Source: Actinomycetes bacterium
GTDB lineage: Bacteria > Actinomycetota > Acidimicrobiia > Acidimicrobiales > Ilumatobacteraceae
NCBI GenBank assembly: GCA_029782355.1
Contig: JAKOUY010000037.1
Span: forward strand, 62,001-126,000
Length of the DNA stretch: 64,000 nt
Reading direction: 5' to 3'
Part shown: one piece after another, positions 50,803 through 58,415 of the stretch
Numbering within the stretch: the stretch's first letter is position 1
Layout of the letters: each line of letters opens with the position of its first letter
Made by a program: the position numbers and the translations under genes
The notes under the pieces: generated by a model
Told to the model about the DNA's origin: nothing
The model's database searches: none
The model's input: only the letters and a program-made list of their open reading frames with translations

Positions 50803-50878
50803 GGGCGTATAGCTCAGTTGGTAGAGCGCTGCCCTTACAAGGCAGTGGTCGGGGGTTCGAGTCCCTCTGCGCCCACCA
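50803..50878 (+). tRNA. trnV: tRNA-Val (TAC); left attachment site of the element
   Basis: Cloverleaf: acceptor GGGCGTA/TGCGCCC, D arm GCTCAGTTGGTAGAGC, anticodon arm CTGCC-CTTACAA-GGCAG with anticodon TAC, T arm GGGGGTTCGAGTCCCTC, discriminator A, encoded CCA 50876-50878. A serine recombinase gene on the other strand ends inside it at 50835, so the 3' part of the tRNA is part of the integration junction. The gene remains intact. Confidence 0.95.
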
Positions 50879-52559
50879 ACCAGTCATTTTCCGAACCCCG
50901 GCCTGCAAAGGCCGGGGTTCGTCGTTCAACGCTCCCGACCGCTGTTGCCAGCATCTTCTCCAAGTCGGTGATCATGCCCTCCGCCTGTTCACGCGCGAAG
51001 TTTCTGGCGGCTTCCAAGACATCAGCGTGAATCAGGAGTTCATACTCTTCGGCCAGCTTCGGCAGGAGCCTGGCTTGTGCACCGACACCGACTCGTTCGT
51101 AGACGGCCTGGTTCATCTCGCGACGTTCCTTCGGTCCTGCAATCTCGTAGCGCTCGGCCAGATCTTCCAGCTTCGACAGCGCTCGATGGATACTGCGCTC
51201 GATCTGTTCTTGGCTGACCTCAGCCTTGGCGAGCTGGGCCCGAGCAGCGGAGAGTCCGGCCGTGATTCGTGTCTGCTCGTCACGTAGTTGGTCGAGGCTG
51301 ATGGCGTCGGCGTAGTGCGCTTGGAGCAGCTTCTGCCGTTCGGCCAGGAGCTGGTCGATCCGGCGCTGTTGTCGCTCGTGTTCCTCAGCGTTGCCCTTCA
51401 TCGAGACAGACAGCTCGGCGTGGATGAAGGCTTCAACTTCGGCGATCCGCTCCCGCGTGAGTGAGACCTCATGGTGCGCTCGGATCATCTCGTCTTCGAC
51501 GGCTGGGATCAGGATTGCCTTCATCTGGCAGTCAGTGCGTTTCCTGCCCCGTCCGATGCAGACGAAGTACGGGTATGTCACGCCGTGGCGGTTCTTGGTC
51601 ATGCTGACCGATAGTCGGCTGCCGCACTCGGCACAGAACACGGTGCCTTTCAGGTAGTGGTGGTACTTGCGGACCTTCTCGCCGCTGGCGGCGTGAGCCG
51701 CAAGCACCGCTTGCACCTGCAGGAACAAAGCTTCAGAGATGAGCGGCTTGTGACTGCCGGGGTACTTGACGCCTCGGTAGGTGACGACGCCGATGTAGTA
51801 GTCGCTGCGCAGCAGCCGGTTGAAGTTGCCGAGCGAAAGCGGCTTGCTCGGTGTCCGTGGTCCACCGGTCGACAGCAGCCCCTTGTCGGTGGCGGCCTGT
51901 AGCAATCGTCGGACTGACCATTCACCGGTGGCGTACTGCTCGAACACCCAGCGCATGAGAGGACCACGTTCCGGATCAATCTCGACCGATCGAACCTCAT
52001 GATGGTCAACGAGCTTGCGGACGTTGATGTAGCCGGTCGGTGCTTTGCCGATGGTGCCGCCGGCCATTGCCTTCTGGGTCGAGCCCTTTAGGACCTCGTT
52101 GGCCAGGTTGCGGGAGTAGAACTCGGCGATCGAGCTCATGATGCCGTGCATCAGAGCACCGGACGGTGTCTCGTCGATGTTCTCGGTGCAGGACACCAGA
52201 CTCGCGCCGGCACTCTGGATCGCCATGTTGATCGTCACGTCGTCAGCTCGGTTGCGGGCCAGTCGATCGACCTTGTGGACGATGACGTAGTTGACGTGTT
52301 CATGGGCGATGAACTCCAGCATCCGCTGCAGTTCGGGCCGGTCGGCGGTCTTAGCGCTCTCACCACGGTCGACGAACTCATCAACGATGTCGGCTCCTAG
52401 CGACTCGGCCTTGCGCTCGCAGGCTTGCCGTTGGGCCGGGATCGAGAAGCCTTCACTGGCACCGCCTCGTTCGGCCTGCTCCTTGGTACTCACTCGGAGA
52501 TAGAAAACGGCCCGCGCGGGGCCGTTTGTCGTTAGGTCGTTTCGCTTGCGCGTGCTCAT
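50835..52559 (-). CDS. large serine recombinase (integrase)
   Basis: A 574-residue serine integrase. The resolvase domain starts VFYLRVSTKEQ with nucleophile Ser24; recombinase and zinc-ribbon domains follow (FCAECGSRLSVSMTKNR...YFVCIGRGRKRTDC), then a coiled coil (about 400-480). It integrates the element by attP/attB recombination. It starts with an ATG overlapping the ImmA stop (TGATG); an in-frame ATG 84 bases upstream is less likely. The last 15 or so residues (VGAEGLEPPTTAL) are encoded antisense within tRNA-Val, so its native C-terminus may be slightly altered by integration. Confidence 0.93.
   Translation of the reverse strand: MSTRKRNDLTTNGPARAVFYLRVSTKEQAERGGASEGFSIPAQRQACERKAESLGADIVDEFVDRGESAKTADRPELQRMLEFIAHEHVNYVIVHKVDRLARNRADDVTINMAIQSAGASLVSCTENIDETPSGALMHGIMSSIAEFYSRNLANEVLKGSTQKAMAGGTIGKAPTGYINVRKLVDHHEVRSVEIDPERGPLMRWVFEQYATGEWSVRRLLQAATDKGLLSTGGPRTPSKPLSLGNFNRLLRSDYYIGVVTYRGVKYPGSHKPLISEALFLQVQAVLAAHAASGEKVRKYHHYLKGTVFCAECGSRLSVSMTKNRHGVTYPYFVCIGRGRKRTDCQMKAILIPAVEDEMIRAHHEVSLTRERIAEVEAFIHAELSVSMKGNAEEHERQQRRIDQLLAERQKLLQAHYADAISLDQLRDEQTRITAGLSAARAQLAKAEVSQEQIERSIHRALSKLEDLAERYEIAGPKERREMNQAVYERVGVGAQARLLPKLAEEYELLIHADVLEAARNFAREQAEGMITDLEKMLATAVGSVERRTPAFAGRGSENDWLVGAEGLEPPTTAL
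50892..50921. terminator. hairpin just inside the tRNA-Val junction
   Basis: CGAACCCCGGCC (50892-50903) and GGCCGGGGTTCG (50910-50921) are perfect 12-bp arms with a 6-base loop, 13 bases after the tRNA CCA. It reads as the tRNA terminator, though it also lies in the coding tail of the recombinase gene. No T-run follows. Confidence 0.65.
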
Positions 52560-53182
52560 CAGGATGCCTCCAGCAGAACCGGTGCAGTTGATGGCAGACG
52601 ATTGAAGATGCGGCGGCGCGGGATCGGTCGGGCGTAGCTCCACGACTTCTGCAGCGGGATGGTGGCTGAGCGTGCTTGGCGGTCAACCAGGCCGAGTGTT
52701 TCCAGTCGACGGCGCATGGCGACGGTGCTGACGTCGAAGACGCCAGCCAGCAGGGCGAGATCGTGCTCGCCTTCGCCCCACAGGCGTTTGACCCAGCGCT
52801 TCGGCATCAGCAGGCAGGCGGCGAAGTAGTCGCAGATCTGCTCGATCTGCTGAACGGCGTCGATGCGGGACTGCAGGTCACGGTAGGTCGTGGTCAGCAG
52901 CGGTGCATCGAGAAGATGCTTGAACTCATGGGCCAGTGTGAAGCGCTGACGAACCAGCGGTTCGGATGCGTTGATGCGGATGCGCCAAGCGCCGTATAGC
53001 CACTGCGTAGAGCCCGAGGCGGTAACGGACTTGTCGATCTTGATGTCGACGCGGGGGAGTGCGCCGAGGAGGTAAAGGTCGAAGCCTGGGCGATCGGCGA
53101 CATCGAGCAGTGTGCGCAGGCGGTTGGCCTGTAGCTCGGCAAGGCGCAGCGCTTCGTGTGGTCGGAGTGACCGGGATGGCAT
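52559..53182 (-). CDS. ImmA/IrrE-type metalloprotease, 5' end cut by IS
   Basis: As present, 207 residues from an internal Met at 53182. The zinc motif HEFKH (His85, Glu86, His89) and surroundings (QRFTLAHEFKHLLDAPL, CDYFAACLLMPKRWV) are typical of ImmA/IrrE/DUF955 antirepressor proteases that cleave a cognate XRE repressor. The original gene started at 54496 with a further 14 residues and a strong ribosome site (AAAGGAGGT); the IS at 53204-54472 separates that start from the rest. The remaining Met may allow some translation, but its promoter and coupling to xre are lost. It overlaps the recombinase start by one base. Confidence 0.88.
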   Translation of the reverse strand: MPSRSLRPHEALRLAELQANRLRTLLDVADRPGFDLYLLGALPRVDIKIDKSVTASGSTQWLYGAWRIRINASEPLVRQRFTLAHEFKHLLDAPLLTTTYRDLQSRIDAVQQIEQICDYFAACLLMPKRWVKRLWGEGEHDLALLAGVFDVSTVAMRRRLETLGLVDRQARSATIPLQKSWSYARPIPRRRIFNRLPSTAPVLLEAS

Positions 53183-53203
53183 CAGCTGTCGCAGCTGGAA
53201 GAT

Positions 53204-53228
53204 GGGACTGCCGCGCGCGGAGGTGACA
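53204..53228. repeat. left terminal inverted repeat of the IS
   Basis: 25 bp beginning GGGACTGCCGCG and ending GGAGGTGACA; identical to the reverse complement of the right end. The termini are not the TG...CA usual for many IS3 members. Confidence 0.88.
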
Positions 53229-53271
53229 TCTGATGTGTGGTGCTGGGAGGCACCGCTGAGAGGATGTTCAC

Positions 53272-53565
53272 ATGCCCAAGCCGTATCCGAAGGAGTTCCG
53301 GGAGGATGTCGTTCGTGTGGCCCGGAGTCGTGAGCCTGGTGTGCGGATCAAGGACATCGCGCACGATTTCGGGATCACCGAGTCGTGCCTGACGAACTGG
53401 ATGGCCCGCGCCGATCGTGAGGACGGGGTTCGGCCCGGCCCGACCACGAGCGAGCTGGCCGAGTTGCGTGACGCGAAACGCCGGATCCGGATGCTCGAGC
53501 AGGAGAACGAGGTCCTGCGCCGCGCCGCTGCGTATCTATCTCAGGCGAACATCAGCCCAAAATGA
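53272..53565 (+). CDS. IS3-type OrfA (transposase N-terminal HTH protein)
   Basis: A 97-residue protein with an HTH of the transposase-8 type (YPKEFREDVVRVARSREPGV, IKDIAHDFGITESCLTNWMAR), followed by a leucine-zipper-like coiled coil (ELRDAKRRIRMLEQENEVLRRAAAYL). It recognises IS ends. Its stop overlaps the orfB start. Confidence 0.92.
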   Translation: MPKPYPKEFREDVVRVARSREPGVRIKDIAHDFGITESCLTNWMARADREDGVRPGPTTSELAELRDAKRRIRMLEQENEVLRRAAAYLSQANISPK

Positions 53566-54440
53566 TGTTCCCGCTCGTCCGCGAGTTGGCCGTCGACGGT
53601 GTCCCCGTGACGGTGACGTGCCGGGTCCTCAAGCTCTGTCGCCAGCAGTACTACCGGTGGCTCGACCAGCCGTTCAGTGATGCCGAGCTCGACGAAGCCT
53701 GGTTGGCGAACGCGATCTTCGACGCTCACCGTGACGACCCCGAGTTCGGCTACCGGTTCCTCGCCGACGAGGTCCGCCACGCCGGGTTCGAGGTGTCGGA
53801 CCGGGTGGTGTGGCGGATCTGCCGAGACAACCGGTGGTGGTCGGTGTTCGGCAAACCCAAGCGTTACAAGGGCGCCAAGCCGGGTGTGCCGGCCCATGAC
53901 GACCTCGTCCGCCGCAACTTCACCGCGACCGCTGCGAACCAGGTGTGGGTCACCGACCTGACCGAGCACTGGACCCTGGAAGGCAAGGTCTACCTGTGTG
54001 CGATCAAGGACCTGTACTCGAACCGGATCGTCGGCTGGGCGCTCGACTCGCGTATGAAGGCACGGCTCGTGGTCGCCGCGATCGAGATGGCCGTCGCCCG
54101 ACGAGGCGGTGACGTGACCGGCTGCATCCTTCACTCGGACAGGGGCAGCCAGTTCCGCGCGAGGAAGGTGCAACGCGCCCTCACCCGCCACCGGATGGTC
54201 GGATCGATGGGCCAAGTCGGCGCCGCCGGCGACAACGCCGCGATGGAATCGTTCTTCGCGCTGCTGCAGAAGAACGTCCTCGACCGGCAACGCTGGAACA
54301 CCCGCAACGACCTCCGCATCGCGATCGTCACCTGGATCGAACGCACCTACCACCAACGCCGACGACAAGCAGTCCTGGGCCGCTTGACCCCAATCGAGTA
54401 CGAAGCCATCATGACCCCACAGACGGCAACCGCCGCCTGA
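53562..54440 (+). CDS. IS3-type OrfB (DDE transposase)
   Basis: A 292-residue rve-domain transposase. The DDE triad is visible: Asp in VWVTDLTEH, Asp in ILHSDRGSQF and Glu in DNAAMESFFALLQKN. HTH_21 residues (YRFLADEVRHAGFEVSDRVVWRICR) precede it. It begins at tandem ATGs within the orfA stop, so either coupled reinitiation or a -1 frameshift could make the product. The frame is intact, so the IS is probably still active. Confidence 0.93.
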   Translation: MMFPLVRELAVDGVPVTVTCRVLKLCRQQYYRWLDQPFSDAELDEAWLANAIFDAHRDDPEFGYRFLADEVRHAGFEVSDRVVWRICRDNRWWSVFGKPKRYKGAKPGVPAHDDLVRRNFTATAANQVWVTDLTEHWTLEGKVYLCAIKDLYSNRIVGWALDSRMKARLVVAAIEMAVARRGGDVTGCILHSDRGSQFRARKVQRALTRHRMVGSMGQVGAAGDNAAMESFFALLQKNVLDRQRWNTRNDLRIAIVTWIERTYHQRRRQAVLGRLTPIEYEAIMTPQTATAA

Positions 54441-54447
54441 CCCAATC

Positions 54448-54472
54448 TGTCACCTCCGCGCGCGGCAGTCCC
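54448..54472. repeat. right terminal inverted repeat of the IS
   Basis: 25 bp perfectly complementary to 53204-53228, followed by the GAT target duplication at 54473-54475. Confidence 0.88.
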
Positions 54473-54496
54473 GATCGTGGTCTGTGTGGTGTTCAT
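54473..54496 (-). pseudogene. severed 5' end of the immA gene
   Basis: From the ATG at 54496 the minus strand reads MNTTQTTI, then runs into the IS. Joined across the IS it continues IFQLRQLMPSRSLRPHE into the ImmA frame at 53182 without shift. The ATG overlaps the xre stop (ATGA), and AAAGGAGG lies before it. Confidence 0.8.
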
Positions 54497-54984
54497 GGTT
54501 GACCTCCTTTCACGGGGTGTTGGTTTATGCGGGTGGCCGGCTTGGGCGTTGCCGAGGCCTTCGACGGTTGGCGCTTCTTGGCGCTTGCCGTGCGTTCCTG
54601 GGCAAGCCGCTGTCTCGTTGGTGACGAGATCGCGGTGGTCGGCTCGGTGCCCGGCTGCTTGGCGGTCACGCGCCGGATGGTGCGTTCGACTGCTGCGATC
54701 TGCTCATCGTCGAGCTGGTACTTGGCACGGAAGTAGGTGGGAAGTGGCGGAAGCCCAGGGCCAGTGCCAGCGGTCTTCCAGGCCAGCTCGTACAGCTCCT
54801 CGGGATCGATGTCCAGAACCCGAGCGATGGTATTCAGCGTCTCCTCGGTTGGAGCGCTGACCTCACCGGCTTCGAGAACGTAGAGGTACGAACGAGCAAG
54901 ACCTGTCCGCTTATGCATCTGGTACAGGTTGATCCCGGCCTGCTCACGCAGGGCCTTCAGGGCCTTGCCGAACGGTTCGGTCAT
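54493..54984 (-). CDS. XRE family transcriptional regulator
   Basis: A 163-residue regulator. The Cro/C1-type HTH is at about residues 8-62 (LKALREQAGINLYQMHKRTGLARSYLYVLEAGEVSAPTEETLNTIARVLDIDPEEL). The C-terminal half is basic and rich in Ser/Thr/Ala/Pro, likely the part cut by a partner protease. Next to it lies an ImmA-like protease gene, as in the ImmR-ImmA switch of known integrative elements. An inverted repeat 30 bases upstream (55014) probably mediates autoregulation. Confidence 0.88.
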   Translation of the reverse strand: MTEPFGKALKALREQAGINLYQMHKRTGLARSYLYVLEAGEVSAPTEETLNTIARVLDIDPEELYELAWKTAGTGPGLPPLPTYFRAKYQLDDEQIAAVERTIRRVTAKQPGTEPTTAISSPTRQRLAQERTASAKKRQPSKASATPKPATRINQHPVKGGQP

Positions 54985-55013
54985 TGCAGAATCCTCATTG
55001 CCATGACTCTATT

Positions 55014-55030
55014 GTCCTACAACGTCGGAC
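55014..55030. promoter_or_regulatory. candidate XRE operator O3 (GTCCTA-N5-TCGGAC)
   Basis: A 17-bp inverted repeat with one arm mismatch, same arm length and spacer as the two sites at 61820 and 61858. On the minus strand a -10-like TAGAGT follows it closely (55005-55010), so a bound repressor would cover the xre promoter. Confidence 0.6.
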
Positions 55031-55068
55031 AGTTGGCAAGGTCATGGATGGTGTGGAATGGACAACAC

Positions 55069-56574
55069 CTACGCGTCACCTGTCACGACCCCCTCGATCT
55101 CTCTAAGCACTTCGAGAACCATGCTAAGGCTGGTCCGAGCCCAGTTTTTGGCCTCGTCCTCGTCGGTCGCTATCCAGTCGAGAAGCGCGTCAAGCATCTT
55201 TGTCTTCGCGGCCTGTCGCGCCGAACCTTTTGGAATCTCGTCAAGCTTCTTGCCTGCCGAGGCCCGAACGTGACCGGGGTAGATATCCTCGAGGGCGGCG
55301 ATGCCATGCGTACTAAAGCGGTCGGGGGGCCAGTCCTTGAACTTCGTCTTGAGCTTTTCGACCACTCGTCGGCCCGCCTCATCGTCGTCCAAGATAACCC
55401 AAGCGCGCCCGTGAAAGTGTTCGTCGAGATGAGCGAAGGTCACAAGGCGTCGGTAAGTGACGAATCTGGGCTCAACATCGTCTGCACCGTCAGACGCGAT
55501 CGATCGCAACCGCCCTTGAAGCCTCGGCGCGAACCAGGGCACTAGATGCTCTCGGACCAGCGTTTCCAAGGACGACTCCTCAAGTATCAGCCACGCGTCG
55601 TAGATCATCAGGTCCGATGCATCGTTTCCCAGAGCCCGTAGAAGGCGAATTCGTTCTCGGGTCGTCTCAGTAGGCGAAATCGACGTCGTATCGATGCCGT
55701 TGTCGTCGCGCGTGCTGGTGACTTCGAAGACGCAAGTATCTATGGCGCTTGCGAGGTGGCTGACTACGATATGGGAGTGAGTGGTCACGAAGATCTGATT
55801 TCTGATCGAGACTTCCACCAATACATCCAGCAGTGCCTTCAGAGCAGATGGGTGGAGGTCGGTCTCGGGCTCCTCAAACAGAATGAGCTTGTGCTCCGCG
55901 CTGAATAGGGTGGCAAGAGCGCCGAGCGCCGAGTGCACCCCTTCACCCATTGCTTCAATATCTAAGCTCAAGTGCTGATCGACATATCGGCCTAAGACCT
56001 GTCCGTCTCCGACGGTAATAACGTCCGGTACGAAACCGATCACATTCTCGCAAGCAAGCTGGAATCGTTCGCGTTCTGGATAGTTGGTCGATAGAAGCCG
56101 CTGAATCTTGGCCGTCAGGTTGTGCATTGACGACGATATTTCAGACATCAACGGCTGATTAATTGCCCTTACATACGGTTTCCACCTGCGGCGGCCGAGA
56201 ATTGGATAGATCGGGGCAGCTGGCTCGTGTCCGGACCATCGGCCATGGGATGTACTTACGCCGCTGCTAATCGTAATCTGATTCTGCTCGCGGACGCCTG
56301 AGACCACGATTTCTGGGTCTTGACCCCCAAGGTCACGTACGGCCTGTGTGGGATCGTCAACCGTCATGCGTATTTCGAACTCTGCCGAGCGTAGTCGAGT
56401 GAGCTCATCAACCGTGTCCTCCGAAGTGCCAGCCTGAATGGATGCGAGGGCCATCAGCAGCGCCGACTTGCCCGAGTTGTTGCGACCTACGAACACGTTG
56501 ACGTGGCCCATGCTGAGCCAGCCGCTGTCCGCGATCGACTTGAAGTTCTTGACTCTTAACGTCTTGATTCTCAT
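55069..56574 (-). CDS. OLD-like ATPase with TOPRIM nuclease domain
   Basis: A 501-residue protein. The AAA/ABC-type ATPase has Walker A VFVGRNNSGKSALL near residue 25, signature-like EAMGEGVHSALGAL, Walker B LILFEEPETDLHPSAL and the H-loop THSHIVVS. The C-terminal TOPRIM part has ILEESSLETLV (Glu) and VILDDDEAGRRVVEKL (Asp pair). This order is that of OLD-family nucleases, including phage-defence proteins such as GajA. No UvrD-like partner is adjacent. Base composition is clearly lower in GC than neighbours, suggesting recent cargo. GAGAGGAG precedes the ATG at 56574. An anti-phage role is a hypothesis. Confidence 0.83.
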   Translation of the reverse strand: MRIKTLRVKNFKSIADSGWLSMGHVNVFVGRNNSGKSALLMALASIQAGTSEDTVDELTRLRSAEFEIRMTVDDPTQAVRDLGGQDPEIVVSGVREQNQITISSGVSTSHGRWSGHEPAAPIYPILGRRRWKPYVRAINQPLMSEISSSMHNLTAKIQRLLSTNYPERERFQLACENVIGFVPDVITVGDGQVLGRYVDQHLSLDIEAMGEGVHSALGALATLFSAEHKLILFEEPETDLHPSALKALLDVLVEVSIRNQIFVTTHSHIVVSHLASAIDTCVFEVTSTRDDNGIDTTSISPTETTRERIRLLRALGNDASDLMIYDAWLILEESSLETLVREHLVPWFAPRLQGRLRSIASDGADDVEPRFVTYRRLVTFAHLDEHFHGRAWVILDDDEAGRRVVEKLKTKFKDWPPDRFSTHGIAALEDIYPGHVRASAGKKLDEIPKGSARQAAKTKMLDALLDWIATDEDEAKNWARTSLSMVLEVLREIEGVVTGDA

Positions 56575-56629
56575 CGCCCGCTCCTCTCCGCCGAGCATCA
56601 TCGCGCAGGGGTGCACGGCAGCTGGCGCC

Positions 56630-57247
56630 TCACCCTCTCGCGTCGAACAGGTACACCCCGCCGTCCTCGGCGTCGGCTGACCAGATGTCGCCGGACAGCT
56701 CGAGGTCGTGGGCGAAGCCCTCGATGTCGAGCTTGACGTACGGCCGGAGGTACTGCGGTACCACCCGCTCTATCTCGTCGATGTAGCCAAGGTCATCGAG
56801 CACGTGCTCGGCGTAGTCTTCGGTGGACTGCCACTGCCCGTGGTAGTGCTCCTCGAACTGCTCGATCTCGTTGCCTGCTGTGGTGCCGACGTAGCTGATC
56901 CAGTGAGCGAACGGCATGCCGTGCTCAGCGATGCCAGCTGCGATGCGGGCAACTCGACCAAGCGATTCGTACTCGTCGATTCGAAGCGGGCCGAAGCCTT
57001 CGTAGTCGTGGATCGCCCACTCCTCGGCGGGCAGGCCTTCGGCGGCTGCTGTCGGCGATGCGGCCCGCATCGCGGTGGTTGCGTCGCTCAGCTGCTCGGT
57101 GGACTGGGCAGCATCGAGCCATTGGCCGTGCAGGATGCCGTTGTTGTAGTCGCTGAGGGATGCCACGTAGATCCGTGGTCCTTCAGGCAGGTTCGTTTCC
57201 GGGTTGGGAGGTAGTTCACCTCCTTTCTCCCTGTCGTTGTTGTTCAT
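56630..57247 (-). CDS. ardA: antirestriction protein ArdA
   Basis: A 205-residue acidic protein with the ArdA start PRIYVASLSDYNNGILHGQWLDA, AIHDYEGFGPLRIDEYESL and the C-terminal acidic EIEQFEEHYHGQW. ArdA mimics B-DNA and inhibits type I restriction enzymes, protecting an element on entry into a new host. AAAGGAGA precedes the ATG at 57247. It lies between the OLD-like gene and the transfer genes, as expected for early-transfer protection. Confidence 0.92.
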   Translation of the reverse strand: MNNNDREKGGELPPNPETNLPEGPRIYVASLSDYNNGILHGQWLDAAQSTEQLSDATTAMRAASPTAAAEGLPAEEWAIHDYEGFGPLRIDEYESLGRVARIAAGIAEHGMPFAHWISYVGTTAGNEIEQFEEHYHGQWQSTEDYAEHVLDDLGYIDEIERVVPQYLRPYVKLDIEGFAHDLELSGDIWSADAEDGGVYLFDARG

Positions 57248-57350
57248 GGTTGTTCTCCTTTGGTTGGTTGATGGATTCCTGGTGGCCAGAGCGGTGCGCC
57301 GACGATCGGCACTGCGCCCCTCGCGCTGGCGAACGCTTGGCCGGTCGCGT

Positions 57351-58415
57351 TCAAGCGGCCCGAGGCGCCTGGACGCTTCCCGCGTCGTCAGCCTTGCGAC
57401 GTTCGGCGACGAGCCGCTGCTCGGCCAGCGCCACGTACGTCGGATTGAGCTCGACACCGAGCCAGGCGCGGCCATGAGACTCGGCCACGATGCCGACGGT
57501 CCCAGCTCCGAAGAACGGATCGAGGACCACGCCAGTACGGGCAGGTTGGCTGCAGCTGCACTGCGGTCGTAGCTCACCGACGACGGCCAGATGCCCGAGC
57601 GTGCGGGCCGGCTGGCGCTTCCAGGCCACTGCACAGTCTTGGCAGACCCTCTCCGGACAGGTGGCGAGCAGCGGCCGCTCGACCAGCTGCCGTGGAAAGG
57701 TGGCGAAGTGCGCACCGCGGAAGTTGGCGGTCGGCAGGAGCCAAACGTCGCCGGGGTTCTTGCCGCGAGGGTGACCGACGTGCCCGGCGCGCTTCATGGC
57801 GACAAGGCCGGAGTTGCTTCCAGCCAACGGTCCGGCCCAGTGCGGAATCTCGACCGGACCAGCCGATCCGCGTGCTGCGCCAGTTGACATGGCCGCCTCG
57901 CCACCAGGTTGCGCCGTTGCTGCTCTCTGGCTGCGGTGTGGCACGCGGATGGCGTCGAGGTCGAAGAAGTAGTTCGGTGAGCGGGTCAGGAAGTAGATGT
58001 ACTCATGGGTGCAGGCCAGTCGATCGGCGACGCTGTTGGGTATCGGGTTGGTCTTGGCCCAGATGACCTTGTTGCGGATGATCCAGCCGTCTTGGGACAG
58101 TGCCAGTAGCAGTCGTTCCGGTGCGAGCAGCAGGCTCTTGGCGGCAGCGCCGCTACGAGCGTTACGGCTGTAGCTGTCGCCCAGATTCAGCCAGACGGAG
58201 CCGTACGGCGTCAGCACCCTGGCAAGTTCGCTGAAGACTGCTCGCAGCTCGTCGACCCAGCCGTCGACGTGCGGTTCCAGGCCAATCTGGCGCTGCTCGC
58301 CGTAGTTCCGCAGCCGAAAGTACGGCGGGCTGGTGATGACGCAGTCGACGGAAGCGGTTGGCAGGTTGGCCAGTTGCTCGCGGACGTCGCCCTCGATGAT
58401 TCGGTTGGTATTCAT
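57351..58415 (-). CDS. DNA methyltransferase (N4/N6 type, beta-class order)
   Basis: A 354-residue site-specific DNA methyltransferase. The catalytic motif TSPPY near residue 28 comes before the SAM-binding motif DPFFGAGTVG near residue 300, giving the beta-class order. A Cys cluster (CPERVCQDC...CSCSQ, about 257-290) may bind zinc. TSPPY is compatible with N4-cytosine or N6-adenine methylation. There is no restriction gene next to it, so it may protect the element from host restriction. AAAGGAGG before the ATG lies inside the preceding gene, and the start overlaps that gene's stop (ATGA). Confidence 0.9.
   Translation of the reverse strand: MNTNRIIEGDVREQLANLPTASVDCVITSPPYFRLRNYGEQRQIGLEPHVDGWVDELRAVFSELARVLTPYGSVWLNLGDSYSRNARSGAAAKSLLLAPERLLLALSQDGWIIRNKVIWAKTNPIPNSVADRLACTHEYIYFLTRSPNYFFDLDAIRVPHRSQRAATAQPGGEAAMSTGAARGSAGPVEIPHWAGPLAGSNSGLVAMKRAGHVGHPRGKNPGDVWLLPTANFRGAHFATFPRQLVERPLLATCPERVCQDCAVAWKRQPARTLGHLAVVGELRPQCSCSQPARTGVVLDPFFGAGTVGIVAESHGRAWLGVELNPTYVALAEQRLVAERRKADDAGSVQAPRAA

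Larger units (their letters stand above)
53204..54472 (+). mobile_element. IS3-type insertion sequence, 1269 bp, complete
   Basis: Bounded by 25-bp perfect inverted repeats and flanked by a 3-bp direct duplication GAT (53201-53203 and 54473-54475). It contains orfA (53272) and orfB (53562) in overlapping frames. Excision with one GAT restores an uninterrupted upstream reading frame, which confirms the ends. IS transcription runs opposite to the host operon. Confidence 0.9.

Noticed and set aside
53224-54452. Alternative IS boundaries starting at TGACA and ending at TGTCA, as in many IS3 members
   Set aside because: The flanks would then be inverted rather than direct repeats, and excision would not restore the immA frame; the GGGACT ends with GAT duplication do both.
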